Part shown: positions 38,954 to 50,916 of the stretch, one piece after another
Numbering within the stretch: position 1 is the first letter of the stretch
How the letters are laid out: every line of letters starts with the position of its first letter
Origin: Ustulina deusta
Taxonomy: Eukaryota > Ascomycota > Sordariomycetes > Xylariales > Xylariaceae
DNA length: 64,000 nucleotides
Direction: 5' to 3'
Assembly (NCBI GenBank): GCA_023159155.1
Contig: JAJNNX010000017.1
Coordinates: 496,001-560,000, forward strand
Translations under genes and position numbers: made by a program
Notes under the pieces: generated by a model
What the model was told of the DNA's origin: nothing
Seen by the model: only the letters and a program-made list of their open reading frames with translations
Database searches by the model: none

Positions 38954-39390
38954 ATGGCCAAGTAACAACAAGCTCGCGGGGAAGCACGTCGTCGTGATCG
39001 GCGGGGCGTGGTGGAGGCGGCCATCGAGTGCGGCGCGCGCGTGGCGCTCGCGGGGTCCTCGAGGCAGAGCGCCGACGCCCCCGCGGCGCAGCACCTCGCG
39101 GGTCTAGGCTGCGACCTGTCCTCGCGGGCGCCGCCGAGATCGACCACGTCGTGTACACGGCGGCGGACGGCCTTGCGCTCGGGGAGCTGGCCGGCGTGAC
39201 GCCGGAGACGGCGCTGCGGGCTGCGCACATGCGCTTCCTCGTCCCGGTCTTGGTAGGCAAGGCGGCGCAGAAACATCTCGGCCGCGGAGGGGGAAAAGAC
39301 AAGAGCCTGGTTCTCACGGCGGGGTCGCTTGCCTCGAAGCCGGCGGCTGGGGCGAGCCTTATTGCGTATTTCGCGGCGGGCATCGAAGGC
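38954..39390 (+). pseudogene. Short-chain dehydrogenase/reductase pseudogene, 5' two thirds only
   Basis: Pieces of one SDR protein can be read in three successive frames. From ATG at 38,954 comes MAK, then a stop caused by an extra base, then NKLAGKHVVVIGG. Next, in another frame from about 39,005, VVEAAIECGARVALAGSS and CDLSS. Then, in a third frame from about 39,127, EIDHVVYTAADGLALGEL, RFLVPVLVGKAAQKHL and SLVLTAGSLASKPAAG, ending near AYFAAGIEG. The TGxxxGxG-type cofactor motif that should follow VVIGG is deleted, and so is sequence before EIDH. The catalytic Tyr/Lys region is not clearly preserved and the C-terminal third is absent. The fragment is much richer in G and C than its surroundings. 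A donor-like GTAAGT sits at its 3' end. In the live family these are NAD(P)-dependent oxidoreductases. Confidence 0.78.
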
Positions 39391-39906
39391 TGTAAGTCTT
39401 GGTGCAGACGAGGGGCGGAAGCCATCTGGTCTAGACAGAAGGCTGGTTGGGAAAATGTCGGGGCCAGAAAGAGGGCTGACTGATTTCGAGCCGTGGGACG
39501 AAAGTAGTGTCTAGAGTGGGTGAGTATAGAGATTTGAGCGTCGAGGTGTTGATTTCGCCAGGGCGCGATACGTAAGGGGATGGCAATCTATACCTAACGG
39601 TGGATATCCCAAGTCTTGCAAGTATCTGGTTTAGCCCCGTGAAAAGGATAGAGATGACAATATAGTTAACGTAAACAATCAATCATATAAGTCCAAGATA
39701 AACCACGGCTTCGTGCTTACCTCACGCCAAGGAAGTCGATTCATCATCTTGTCTAGGATTTCTGTTCATCTTCACCTATATTAGTCCTCAAATCGTGTGT
39801 CCTACTATTGAGAAATTGGTCCGAAGTAAAGAAACAGTCCGTACAAGCCGAAAACAAAAGAAAAGAGGCAAAAATAGGGCTTCACGTTGCGTTGTGATCT
39901 ACTGAC
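39391..39906. other. Intergenic, no gene seen
   Basis: Ordinary-composition DNA between the dehydrogenase pseudogene and the tRNA. I searched it for the missing dehydrogenase C-terminus and did not find it. Confidence 0.55.
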
Positions 39907-40004
39907 TGACAAGAGTGGGACTTGAACCCACGCGGATTGCTCCATGAGGAGATTGTGCTAAGGTGACCTTAACCTCACGCCATAACCAACTCGGCCATCT
40001 TGCC
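39907..40004 (-). tRNA. tRNA-Leu (anticodon AAG) with a short intron
   Basis: On the minus strand the 98-nt gene starts GGCAAGATGGCCGAG. Acceptor GGCAAGA pairs with TCTTGTC (one G-T), the D stem is GCC/GGC, and the anticodon stem TGAGG pairs with CCTCA. The loop reads TT, AAG, G, then a 16-nt intron, then T. The T arm is GTGGG-TTCAAGT-CCCAC and the discriminator base is A. The long variable arm and A discriminator fit leucine. The anticodon is at 39,968-39,970. The intron sits one base 3' of the anticodon, the canonical place in nuclear tRNAs. Confidence 0.95.
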
Positions 40005-40587
40005 GCCTAGAATTTGATGAGGAGTTTACATGATTATTGGCAATAATGTTAGAATATAGTGGAATTTGATGCGTCATTTGAATTTGGTGTGGTGTGGGGT
40101 ATGCTAAGTCAAGGCGGACCGCGTACCTACACATGATCCGTTAGGATGCTTTAGCTTGTCGAACAAAGAGCTAGCCGTTGAAATTGTAATTTATATGCTC
40201 GTTGTGATGATATATACATAAAACCGCTATGTTTAGCTGTTGATAGTTTGTTCACAGGACGATATTGTGGGGTATCAGATCCGCTCTCAAAGAATTCGTC
40301 CAAGTAAGGTCTCTAGTAACTGGTATTTCCCCTGCGGAAAAGTGCCTGACTACAGTCGTTACCTAGTGCCAATAGTTGTTGTTTGTCATTCAAAACGCAA
40401 TGCAAATTCGTACCAAGTCGCGGTCTCTTTCCTTAGACACGCTTATAGGGTATGCGAGTCTGAGACTAGATACTAGTGGTCTCGTCAATAAAACAGGACA
40501 CCAATGAGAGTCGAAGTATTCGATACGGGTGTAAGACACCCCCATGAAAATGCGACTACCAACTAGTCCTCAGTTAATATAACGAAT
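40005..40587. other. Intergenic, no gene seen
   Basis: Lies between the tRNA gene and the 3' end of the minus-strand gene that ends at 40,588. It probably includes that gene's 3' untranslated region. No other structure is seen. Confidence 0.5.
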
Positions 40588-43500
40588 TTAGGTTGACCAA
40601 ATCGGAACACCCCTATAAGCTGGGGAGTTGTAACTATGAAGCACGCGGTATGGGACGGGAGGTCCATTTTGATCGAGACTGTGATGCCGAAGATGTGCAC
40701 GGGAGGCGTATTGAGCACGCTGTTGGTACTGTCTGGATTGATGAAGCATAGGTTGACCGGTTAGGTAATCAGACACATACGTCTGCCCATTCATACGAGG
40801 CAGTGGTGGGTATGGTCCATTCTCCTGCCCATAACTCTGCCTTGTCTGAAATGAAGATCCATCGTAGCTCGACCGATGTTTGAGGGTAGGAGTATCATAG
40901 GGTGAATAATGAGGCCAAGGCTGACCATTGCTGAAAGCGCTTCGATGGCTTGTCTGACTGGATAGTGAATTGCGTCTGCTATGATCAAATGATGACTCCC
41001 CGGAGGGTGCGATACCATGGTGTGGGTTAGCAATACCACCCAGATCTCGGTATTCTCCTAGGTGTGCTTGAACACTCCAGGGTATGGTACTAGGCATTTG
41101 AGATGGTTGGTTCAGGAACCCCTGGATTTGGGCCGGGGAGTACTGATAAAAGCTTTCTTGACTGGATCGCCGGGACAATGTAGCATGGTTGGAGTTCATC
41201 GGATAGTTGTAAGGAGGATAACTTTGGACACCATTTCGGCCAAACTTGTGCGGTAGTGTAGGCGCCACTGATTTAACAGGCGGGGTTGAACGCGGTCGAA
41301 TTGGTGGTGGGACTCGGAGCTGGCCGATATTACGCGTTTTCATACTTACAGGCGGTGGTGTCTTAGACACTAAATATTGTCCTGGTGATGATGGCTTCCG
41401 AAAGGCAATCGCGTGCTGTTCATGTTGACTTGCCAGGCTACCGCGGCGAGCGTCATCGTATATCCCCGACTCAAGACCGACAGAAGCGGATAGAGAGTTT
41501 GATCGGCCTGTCGCCACCGCTGATCCACCATATCGCTCTGTCTCATCTGTCGAGGGCGGTGAAATAGATTCCGTGTTTTCTACGCCCTTTTGGTGCCGTC
41601 GTGGAGCCCCAGTACTACGTTGTGTTGTTCTACCAGGAGTGCCTGGTGCTACGAAGGTTGCGTCTACATCATCCGGCTTTGTCCTAGCGAGCGTCGGCTT
41701 CCTGAGAATAGGATTCTTAGCCATGACGGATGACGCCGCACGAGTTATTGTAGCGCTTATTGAATGAATATGGAAACTTGATTTGAAACCACGCATCTTG
41801 TCTTGTTCTGTCCGGGCACTGGAGCCATGATTCTCGGGAGCTCGAATTGCCGAGTTATGATCATGACTGAGAAATTTTGTGCTAACCGCCGTGGGATTAG
41901 AATTGTCTTTCCGAGTATCTGTACTCCCGAGAAGATTCTCTAAAGAATTCAGCGGCAATCCGGCACGTTCATACAGTTTTTCTTGCACATCTCGAGGAAC
42001 AGGAGGTACGCCAACCTCTGTGTCTACAGCATGTGTTACATGGACTGTCAAAGGCGCACGGGTACCGCTCAAAAATCGCTGGAGTCTTCCCGGCTGTCGC
42101 GCATTCCCGATGCTCAGAGGTGAAATCAGTATAGAACTGTTTAGGCCTGGAGCTGAATGGTGTGAGGGCTTAGATGTCTCGCTTCCAAAGGCCCTATTTG
42201 GGGGCAGACTGTGTTTCCTAGCAGGAACCCAGGAATCATTGGGTGGAGCGGTAACTTGTTTTGGTATTTTGATATGATCATCCTTTTCTGGAACTTGGGG
42301 CGGCGGCCCATCAGGCGACGGTGATTGGGGTTGCCTATCTTGAGAACCAACGGTACCCGAACGACCAGGCCGCGAAATACTGCCCGATAGCTTCGCATGC
42401 TCGAAAGTTGGAGCTTGGGGAGAAACTGCCTCAAGGTTGCGGGAATGACCAATCCCCTGTCGCTCATTGCGCCTTGAGGATGACGAACGAATAGAGACAC
42501 TAGAGCTATAGCCAGAATCTGCCTTGGACAGAGATTTATGAGGAGCACCGGATACCGGACTGGATACGACCCCACTATCTGATCGATCGACGTCTTTCCG
42601 TTTTCTCTCCTCCAATGATGCACTCGGCGGAAAAGAGGAATGTTTTGCATCATGATCGAGACGCACATTCAGAACCTCAGCGCCATACTCCGGTGACCCA
42701 TCTTCGAATAATTCATCTTCAATAGCGGTATGCTTGCTGGTAGTTTCCAGCTCTGGCACTCCGGTTTGGATTTCACCTATTGAGAATGGACTCAGGGTGA
42801 GCTTAAGTTCAGGCAGAGAGTATATAGCGATGTCATGTTCGCCATTTAGGGTGGCGAGTTCAGTTGCTGGTGGCGTGGTAGTGAGAAACGGTGGAGCAGG
42901 GTATTGGCTGTCATCAGATTCCTCCTTTTGCTCATCTTGAATCTGACTTCCACCGTCAAAATAACTACCATGCCCCATGGCAGTTGGCGGACTGTTGCTA
43001 CGCAAACCGCTATCAGTAGACTCCCGAGCTGGTGTCCTCGTAGGGCTACCATTTGTGATCCTCAATGTACCGTGTTTGAACGCACCCGTCTGTTTGTAAT
43101 CGGCCTCGCAAGGCGTATCCGCGCGGGGCATGGAGCTGGGATCAAACGATGCATGTGGAACAGAGAGAAACCCCACTCCCATAGATTCCGGGCAATCAGA
43201 ATACGACGAAGTTGGAGGTATGTTTGGGAGTACGATGAGATCTGCTGGAGCAGGTCGAGTTGCCACCCCCGGGGTCATTAGCGACCTCCTACGCATTGGC
43301 GTATATAGCGAAGCGTCTGAGTTGGTTCGAGGAAGAGGCATGGTGGCATCTGCGTGAGCTGGATGATAGGAAGGCGTGTAGCTCTGCCGCCTTGATAGTG
43401 CTCCTTGCAATTGACTCTCGGAGACCATCGACTGCTCTTCGAAGGGAGACATTTCGACGAGGTTTAACAGTCGCTTTGCTTCGTAGGAAGATAAATCATA

Positions 43501-44030
43501 GTTCACTAGGGATGCGGTCCTTGGTAGGCTACGGGTTCAAAGTTAATAGCTGGGTTGACGCGGCCTCACTGAGTATAGGTGACATACGCTGCGTGGCCTA
43601 GATGAGCTTGCTCATAACCTTCATCTGCTCCCATATAGCCCGAATTCGTCCTACTCCTGCGCCGGCCGCGGCTTGAGCTGGCCATAGCCCCAACACTCTG
43701 AGCCCCTTGACACGTCACACCCTGAGAGTCGGATTGGAACAATGAACGGGCCGAGAAATCTTCAATGGGTGCGGAGGCTCCGTGTGGCGCCACCAGATCA
43801 TCTACTGCGGTATTCTCAGGCTCAAGATGGCGTGGAGAGGAGACCGGGGTAGAGCTGTATGGCAGGGAAAGACGCCTCCCGGCAGTAGACGGGGGGCGAC
43901 GAATTATATCAGAAACACTGTTTGAACTCAACAGACCAGCTGTCGCAGGATTACCGGTACGGGGTTTTGAGAGCCTTTGGGTAGTCCTGGAGCCCTTCCC
44001 CGGAGCCTCGACGGAGGGTGTATTTCCCAT
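40588..44030 (-). CDS. Large disordered protein with an N-myristoylation-like start, two exons
   Basis: Model on the minus strand: exon 1 44,030-43,588, intron 43,587-43,529 (59 nt, donor GTATGT, acceptor CCGTAG), exon 2 43,528-40,588, giving 1,127 residues. The phase fits exactly and restores LPRTASLVNYDLSSYEAKRL across the junction. The start MGNTPS has Gly2 and Ser6, the pattern for N-myristoylation, and the ATG context is good (AACAGCATGG). Apart from the helical-looking patch YEAKRLLNLVEMSPFEEQ (about residues 162-179), the protein is low complexity: rich in Ser, Pro, Thr, Arg and, near the C-terminus, Gln and Tyr. No enzyme domain, membrane segment or zinc motif is visible. I do not recognise a named family. 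A membrane-tethered scaffold or signalling adaptor with many phosphorylation sites (RRxS-type repeats) is inference only. Confidence 0.82.
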
Positions 44031-47000
44031 GCTGTTGACGGAGGCTCATTGGTTCCAGCCGACAGAACGGCAGGTATATATGCTATACACAAATTAACGA
44101 GTCCATGCCGCAGAGCTCCCCGCGCGGGCGTCAGCGAATAATAACCTGACACGGCACGTAAATGAAGTCAAGCAACAAGGAGCAGAAACGGAAGCGGGAA
44201 CAGGCGCAGGAGGGCTTAAAGCTCGGTGCTAAGCAGCATGGGCCAAACAAGGAGTGGTAAACCCCGCGTGGCTCTCTCCAAGACACGGCGAGGCTCAAAG
44301 AGGAGGTTGGGAGGCTGGACGGCTGCGTTGTGGGAACAACCAACTTCACTGAAAGCGGCAAACGCCGAGGCTGGTTGGTATGTGGTTAGGTGCAATGTGC
44401 AGGGCGCTCAACCTTGTCTCGCACACGCAAAGGCAGATGGCAGCGACGAAACCTTTTTGGGCACACGAAGGGCACGGAACCAAGGTGCTGGGTAGGTATT
44501 CTCACGAGAGCGGGAGCAGGGAACTGGAGCAGAGGCAAAGAACAAGCCGGGACGACTGGCGGTGGTGGCAATTGGAGGGTTGCAGGACCTGCTGCTGTTT
44601 ATTAAGGCGCCGGGGATCCAGAGACCACGGACAACGAGATCGAGGTGGCGCCTCTGAACAACCAGATGTTTCGATGTGAGACAAGACAGAGGCAGAGACG
44701 GGAAACAGGCAGGAGGAAAACCAGCGGCTCCAGAATGGGATGGCGATGACCGGCATCAGTCGGCACCAGTGCCGACGCGAGCAGGAGGTTCCAGCTGTTT
44801 GTGTGTATCATGTAGGATGCGTATGATGCACGTGGAGGAGCAAAAGAGGTAGGTGAGCTGCGGCCGACGCGGCGGGTAAGGGGAGGGTGGGCTAGGCAAT
44901 AAAGATGCGGCAGACCTGGCTGGGAATCAGCGAATTGGAATGCGATTGCTGGTTTACTGCTGGTCACAGTAGGTAAGTACCTAGGTAGCGAGCGCGCCGG
45001 AGACAGGTAGTGTACACGACCTACCTGGGTACCTACCTATCTAGGTACTGCGGTACCGGCCTGGTTACTGCGCTGGTTATGAAATCATAGTGGCTTTGCA
45101 TTACCATCCACGGTGGGTAAGGTGGACAACGAAATCGAGATCCTAACCGCAACGGCCCATAATCGATCACACGTATCATGGCAATTGTATATATCTGAAA
45201 GTTGATGGCATCTTAGGTCGTGGAAAACGGGCGGATTCCGCAGACTACAGGGACATGCCTGGGCAGTGTATTATTGTCGAAGCCGGCTGCTACCCAAGTA
45301 CCGGCCGTACAGTTGGGATCCCTGTGACTACTTAAGCCACTCACTACCTGGTCCCTATCGAGTATAATAGTAGGTAGGTACCTCCTACAGTAGGTACAGC
45401 TCAACTGGTGGATGCCCAAGCTTCGTGCCTCGTCATCAACACACCTCTTCGGCCTCATGAGGCGCATTTCCAGCTTTATTCGTTCTCGCAATACAGGCCG
45501 CAGTGCGAGATACATATATACGTGTAAGGAAGAACACATGGTCTAACGGATAACATCCCCATAAAGCCATTCGCGAATGCACTAGCGTAAGTACCTAAGG
45601 TACCTAGGTAGTAGGGTAGCGTAGTGTAGTTCTCCAGCAGTAAACTCAAATTATTAGCCTCATACGAACCAACCTTCCGCTGATTTTTGGCTTGCGACAT
45701 GTCTTCCCCGTAGAAACAAGTACGCTTTGGCTGTGTTCATCAGAAAAGAAACGCGGTTCATTGTTGATCAATGTGCCAATTCCCCGGCTGACATTATTTC
45801 AGTCCAATCGCTCCCACCGTACTATACCGGATCTAGCCGAGGAGCCAGCAAGCCGGCAAGCCAGCAACCACCTGCACAAACAAACAAGACGAATACTCGT
45901 CATCAAGGGGGGCAAGAAATGAGCCTTGGCATGATATCATTACACCATCGTCAGAACTTTGCGAGGCAGTTTCGTTCTGGAAACATGTGTACTACAATCA
46001 ATAGGCATCTCGGTAGGTTTTGTCATCTCCATGACAAGTCGCGCCGTAGTTTGTCATGTCATCCCATATTACTCCTGAAGCAGCCTCCACCTGCTAATAA
46101 GCTTGAACGTGCGTTATACACCGACACACCGCCCTCGTAGCTACGTCAACAATGCTGCATTACACCGAGCAGAAGCCGAACAATTGTCGCAGCTTGAAAA
46201 CTTGGAAAGGGATGGAAAATGCACCAGACTAGTAACCAGACGGACGGAAGACCTGACCCATGTGATCACTAACCACATCCACAAGCAACAATGAACAAGG
46301 GATCCAGGCCGACAAACAAGCCTGCCAGCCAAGCAGGGCCAGGGTTAGATGCTTCCGTTACTGTTCCGGTTATCCAGTCTGGCCTGTTTCAAGACAGGAC
46401 TGAGATTCCAATCCGCGGTTGAAAGGCGAAAGCTTCTTGCCAGATTCCCAGCAACGCGCGCCTTGTGGGGAAAGCTTCCATCTGGCCCTGTGCCTCTTTC
46501 AAGAAACTTCCAACTACCGACCATCGCGCGGGTGATCGCACAAGTGAGCAAATCGCGAAGAATGACGCCATGGGTTGCTCGCATCTGTTTCATCGTCTCT
46601 GCCTACATACTGCACTCGGCACATCATCCTACAACCCTGCAGCCTAGTTTTCATACAGATTCTCCCAGGATGCAGATACACTAATACTTGTCTCTTAGCT
46701 GAGAGGCGGTCAAGGCCGCGTACCTCTCGCCTCACCCAGAAAGTCTTCTTTCTTTCTTTTTTCTTGTTCAAGATTCCGAGATGCGGGGATAGCGACAAGA
46801 TACTAATGCTAGCAACCAACGCGTCCAGCGATTTTCATCCCAAGCTTGTATGGGCCGCAGTGCGGCCCTGGAGATCATACAATTCAGGGTCAGGAACAGA
46901 AACCTTCTGACTTTGGGGTCGCAGCTCAGACGAGCAGGAACCGTAACTTTGCCCATACGATGCACTACCGAAAGCTCGGCAGACCTCACATCATGGAGAC

Positions 47001-50000
47001 CGACCAACCTTGAACAACATATTACCGGTCTCCGAGCGCCGCAGAACGCATATTTGTGCGAGTCGAACGACACAGCTTCATAAGAACAGCGTAGACCGCG
47101 TCAGCCTTCTTGGCACATCCCACATCGTCTGGATACGCCGAGATAAATTCGTCGGTCGACTATCGATCCCCTCAATATTCGTCGGGTTTCTCTTTCATGC
47201 GTTTAATTCCCTCCTCAGGGACTTGCTCGCATTCAATGTGAGACACTTACGCCGGCTTTCTAGATCATCCCATTCATTCCAAATAGCCGGGGCGGCAGAA
47301 GAACCCCCGTGCCGCGAAGAGACCTCCTCGGCTGACATCGTGCTGTGGTGAGCCAGGGCTATGAATTGCAAGTGCACGCATCAGTTTACGGCCCGATATA
47401 CCTGTATGAACATGAATGAGACCTTAGCTCGCATAGGCTATTGAAAGGCGAAGGCTCCCCCGCCAGCGGTAATGTCAGGATTTGCGTCAAAACCAGCATG
47501 AGATCTACCGCTGTTTAGCCGTATCTCATTTTCAAATTAGACACTAGAAGCTACCGGTATACCACTTGACAGAATTGAGAATGTTGATCACAGAAACTAC
47601 GTTGCGCAATTCTTATCACGCACTCGGAAGAATTGCCGGGATACCAACAAGAAACATAGCTAATTGTTGACCACATCGTGGCCCCGCTTCTAGGAACAGT
47701 TCCTCTTAGCTCTTCATGGCAGCGCAAACGAAGCCTAATGATTTATCAAGACGCTCTACCCAAGTTACGAAATCTACATCTTCATCTTTATATTCGTCAC
47801 ATACCGCGTGTTCTTTCCGTGAAAATGACAGATCAAGAGTCCAGGTGACTTCGCCATGGAGGTAACTCCTAACTAGGAGTCATGATTCTTCGCACAGTTA
47901 GGACGAGTACTCACTCCAAAAGAATGACACAAAGCCATGTGTAAGTCGAAAATTCCTGCTCGTGGAACACGCCCCTATGTATATTGATCGTAGCATGGCC
48001 ATTTCCTATCCCAGCTAGGACTGCCTACCAAGTGACATTGGAATTTCAGGGCATAGCCACCTCGGGGCTTATCCCAGACGACGAAAAAGCCAAGGATGAA
48101 CGCAATGCAGAAAGATGCACGTAGTCAGCGTCTCTCTTTCTAAATGTGGCTCAAAATCCAGTCGCGTCTCATCCACCTACTAAGATACCCCGAGTCGGGT
48201 CTCGATAGGCGACGACAGCAAGGGCAGCACAATGCGTGGTCAATACGAGTCGCTGAAAGCACCCGATAAATTCAGCCAGGACCTGATATCCAAACCTATC
48301 TACCTCTAGGAAGCATACCGAAGACCAAGATATTCATTTCTTGTCCTGCATTTTCGTCGACCTGAACGCTGTGTTGCGCTCTCTCGGCACACTCACTCGC
48401 TTGGATGATACCCGAACCACGCACGAACGGGCGAACCTGGGGAGGATATCAGATTCGCTACTGCTGCGTCTCAACGGCAGCGAGTTACTGTTCAAGACTC
48501 ATTCAACGACGCGCACCTGCGTAGAAAGTTCTCTGCTCTGCGCCCTGGGTTATGTATATATGGTTAGAAACACCTAGTATGTATACATATATCTATATCC
48601 ACAAACCACCTATCATTCGACTAAGGACGAAGCGCAAATACGTCGGTGCTTGTCTCAACCACGTTTTGCGTTTTGCGAGCTGATGGGAAATTTCAATCGC
48701 CGGAGCGCGCGCGCTCTACTCTCTCGGCATTTTGTCAAGATCACAATGATTGCTTCGATGGGGATATGCGAACTGACATGATTAGGGAGTTATCCCAACC
48801 TCCGCTCTTCGGGTCTTATCCGGAATCCCAACTACCGCGGCTGCGAACTGGATTTCTTGCTGTTGTGTATGGCTAAGTACGAGATTGGATCTTCGAGGAC
48901 TTGCTGATATGTATTCTGAGACGTCCGATCACCGGCAAGACCCCGAGGGATTTACCAAACAGGTGTAGGTTGCGAATGATATGTGACAGAAAAGCGGCCA
49001 GCTGTGGGTTGTGGTTGAGGTTGTTGTGCGAAGAGCTCGAACTCGTCCTGTGATAACCTGATACTTCTTTGTTCCAGAATTGTAGCATCGCAACAATACG
49101 TGGTAAGCTCGCCGCCAAGTTGCTTTTGCCTGACGTGCCTGTCATACTTAGATTCGATGCCTACTAAGGTGGTAAAGTAAACATAGATGGAATATCTTTG
49201 TTGGGGCGCTATTCGAGCATTTTGTCTTTGGGTATTTGCTATTGGTAGGGTGTCGTCTTCTTGACAGCATTAGACCTCGAGGAGTGTATGACTAGCACAA
49301 GCTTCATGTTAACGATCCCTGGCTGAAGGTTCATCTAATTACATGAACAGATTTTGAAGCCTAGCTCTAGTTCACTAGGACACAATCTGCCCCCGAATCT
49401 CACCTCACGTACGAGCATTTAGGTTACCGTATTGAGCAGTGTTAACCCATATCAATGGTGACGCAAAAGTATACAATATCCTTCAATACCAGCAAACTTC
49501 AGCCATTTAGGTACCCCTATCAATCTAACACACAAGCCAACTGCTTCGCGCGAGTTGCCATCGCGGCACCAATACCAAGGTCAACAACACCTTCATTCGC
49601 ATTTACCGTAAGGCACTCAACGCCACCGTTACGCCCCGCCACTGCAACCGAGGAAAGACCCAAGTTGAGCGCCACCCCCAAAATTAACTACACAATTTGC
49701 CTGCGTTGGCGGCGGATAGATGTTGCTGCGTCGTTTGTTTTAGGCCGCCGTAGACACTCCGTGGCCTTGACGCCCTCCTATCCGATGATTCGCCCCGATC
49801 CTCTCTGTAGGTATGCCTACGTAGGCTCCTGCGACACACGTCTCATCAGGTTAAGCAGGGTGTCCTCGAGTTGTTTGAACGTATCCATTCCTAATCGAGA
49901 CATGTGCATTCCAACCCCTAAGGTAGCCGGCTCTTGTTCGGGAGACTACGTTGGTGGACTCGCACTTTGCGGTGTAACAAGTAGTTTTGGCTTCTACCCA

Positions 50001-50536
50001 CGAACTTAAGGCCCACCTCCTTTCCCACAAGCTGGTAGCCGCAGAACCTCTCTTTCCTTTTGCCTCTATTTGTGTTTGCCACGATAATTCAACCGTGACG
50101 CTTGTCGAGTCTTGCGTTACGGTACGTCGTAACTAGTAGTGTTTCATTATGTGACCATGAATGGGCTGCCAGACACTCTCTCCGACTCCGGCATATCTCT
50201 CGGTAACTCGCTGGAGAGCTCTGTTCTTGACGATAATCCGTACACAAGATGATTGTTTAATCTTGAGCACAAGTACATGTTAGTGTTTTTGTGAAGAGAC
50301 GAACAATGGCATGCTTAATACGATCTTAAAAAGGAGGTTAGTACCAGAGTGCTGGTATCATTCGCCAACGTATGATTGATGGCAACTATCTAGCCAAGTG
50401 TCTTATACGGGTAAGATCACGGCGGCGAGTGTTAAAGCTTGGAAATTTGTCTGAAAAAGTGTCGCCAGCAGCAATCTTCGCATTGCGGGTTGTTGACGCG
50501 ATGTATTCACAATCTAGCAGCAGCAGTTTTTCCGCC
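44031..50536. other. Long gene-poor interval
   Basis: No reading frame here has a convincing domain or splice-consistent extension. The first kilobase is probably promoter and 5' leader of the minus-strand gene ending at 44,030. Clusters of TAGGTACCTA-like motifs occur at 44,977-44,987, 45,021-45,050, 45,370-45,385 and 45,590-45,612. A pyrimidine-rich stretch lies near 46,745. Non-coding RNAs cannot be judged from sequence alone. Confidence 0.5.
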
Positions 50537-50916
50537 TTACTCGCCTATGACCATGGTGCAGCCTTGCGGCCCAACCCAAACCTCGTGAACACGACGGGCA
50601 TCGACGTCAATGCGGTCGCCCGCCAAATAGGTCGTCTTGCTTGGGCTGGCGTCCTTGGGGTAGGTGATGGTGAGCTGGCCGTGGACAACCAGATGGGTCG
50701 TCAGGCCATCATGGCTGTGCGGACTGTGTATGCATTGCTGCGCATCCACAAGCGGTCAGTCAGCCAGCCTCGTCTCTCCCCTATCCTTTCCATCTCAACC
50801 TAGTGGGGTCAAGTGCGCGTGACGTACGGAGCATCTGTCCAGGTAAAAACGTTTGAAAACCCCCATGATCGCACCTCATCTTCACAATCTCTGCGTGTCT
50901 TTGCTGGAGACGCCAT
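50537..50916 (-). CDS. Small single-domain cupin protein, two exons (possibly frameshifted)
   Basis: Minus-strand model: exon 1 50,916-50,828, intron 50,827-50,724 (104 nt, donor GTACGT, branch CTGAC, acceptor CACAG), exon 2 50,723-50,537, giving 91 residues. Exon 1 reads MASPAKTRRDCEDEV then WGFSNVFTWTDAP. Exon 2 reads PHSHDGLTTHLVVHGQLTI, then TYPKD, GDRIDVDA, RVHEVWVG and a natural-looking end CTMVIGE. HSHDGL...H with the later RVHEVW fits the two cupin motifs with metal-binding histidines. An acceptor 14 bases upstream (GCGCAG) would give DAP-NAY, the residues I expect in this family, but then the frame is off by one base before SPHSHDG. So either the downstream AG is used or the gene carries a one-base frameshift. 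Substrate unknown. Confidence 0.62.

Noticed and set aside
38628..39425. 265-codon minus-strand frame
   Set aside because: It is the antisense shadow of the GC-rich dehydrogenase pseudogene, where stop codons are rare on every frame. Its translation is Arg/Ala/Pro-rich noise.
42141..42668. 175-codon minus-strand frame inside the large disordered gene
   Set aside because: An out-of-frame shadow of the long exon, which has better codon and splice evidence.
49455..50009. 184-codon plus-strand frame
   Set aside because: No recognisable domain, no supporting splice signals and random-looking composition.
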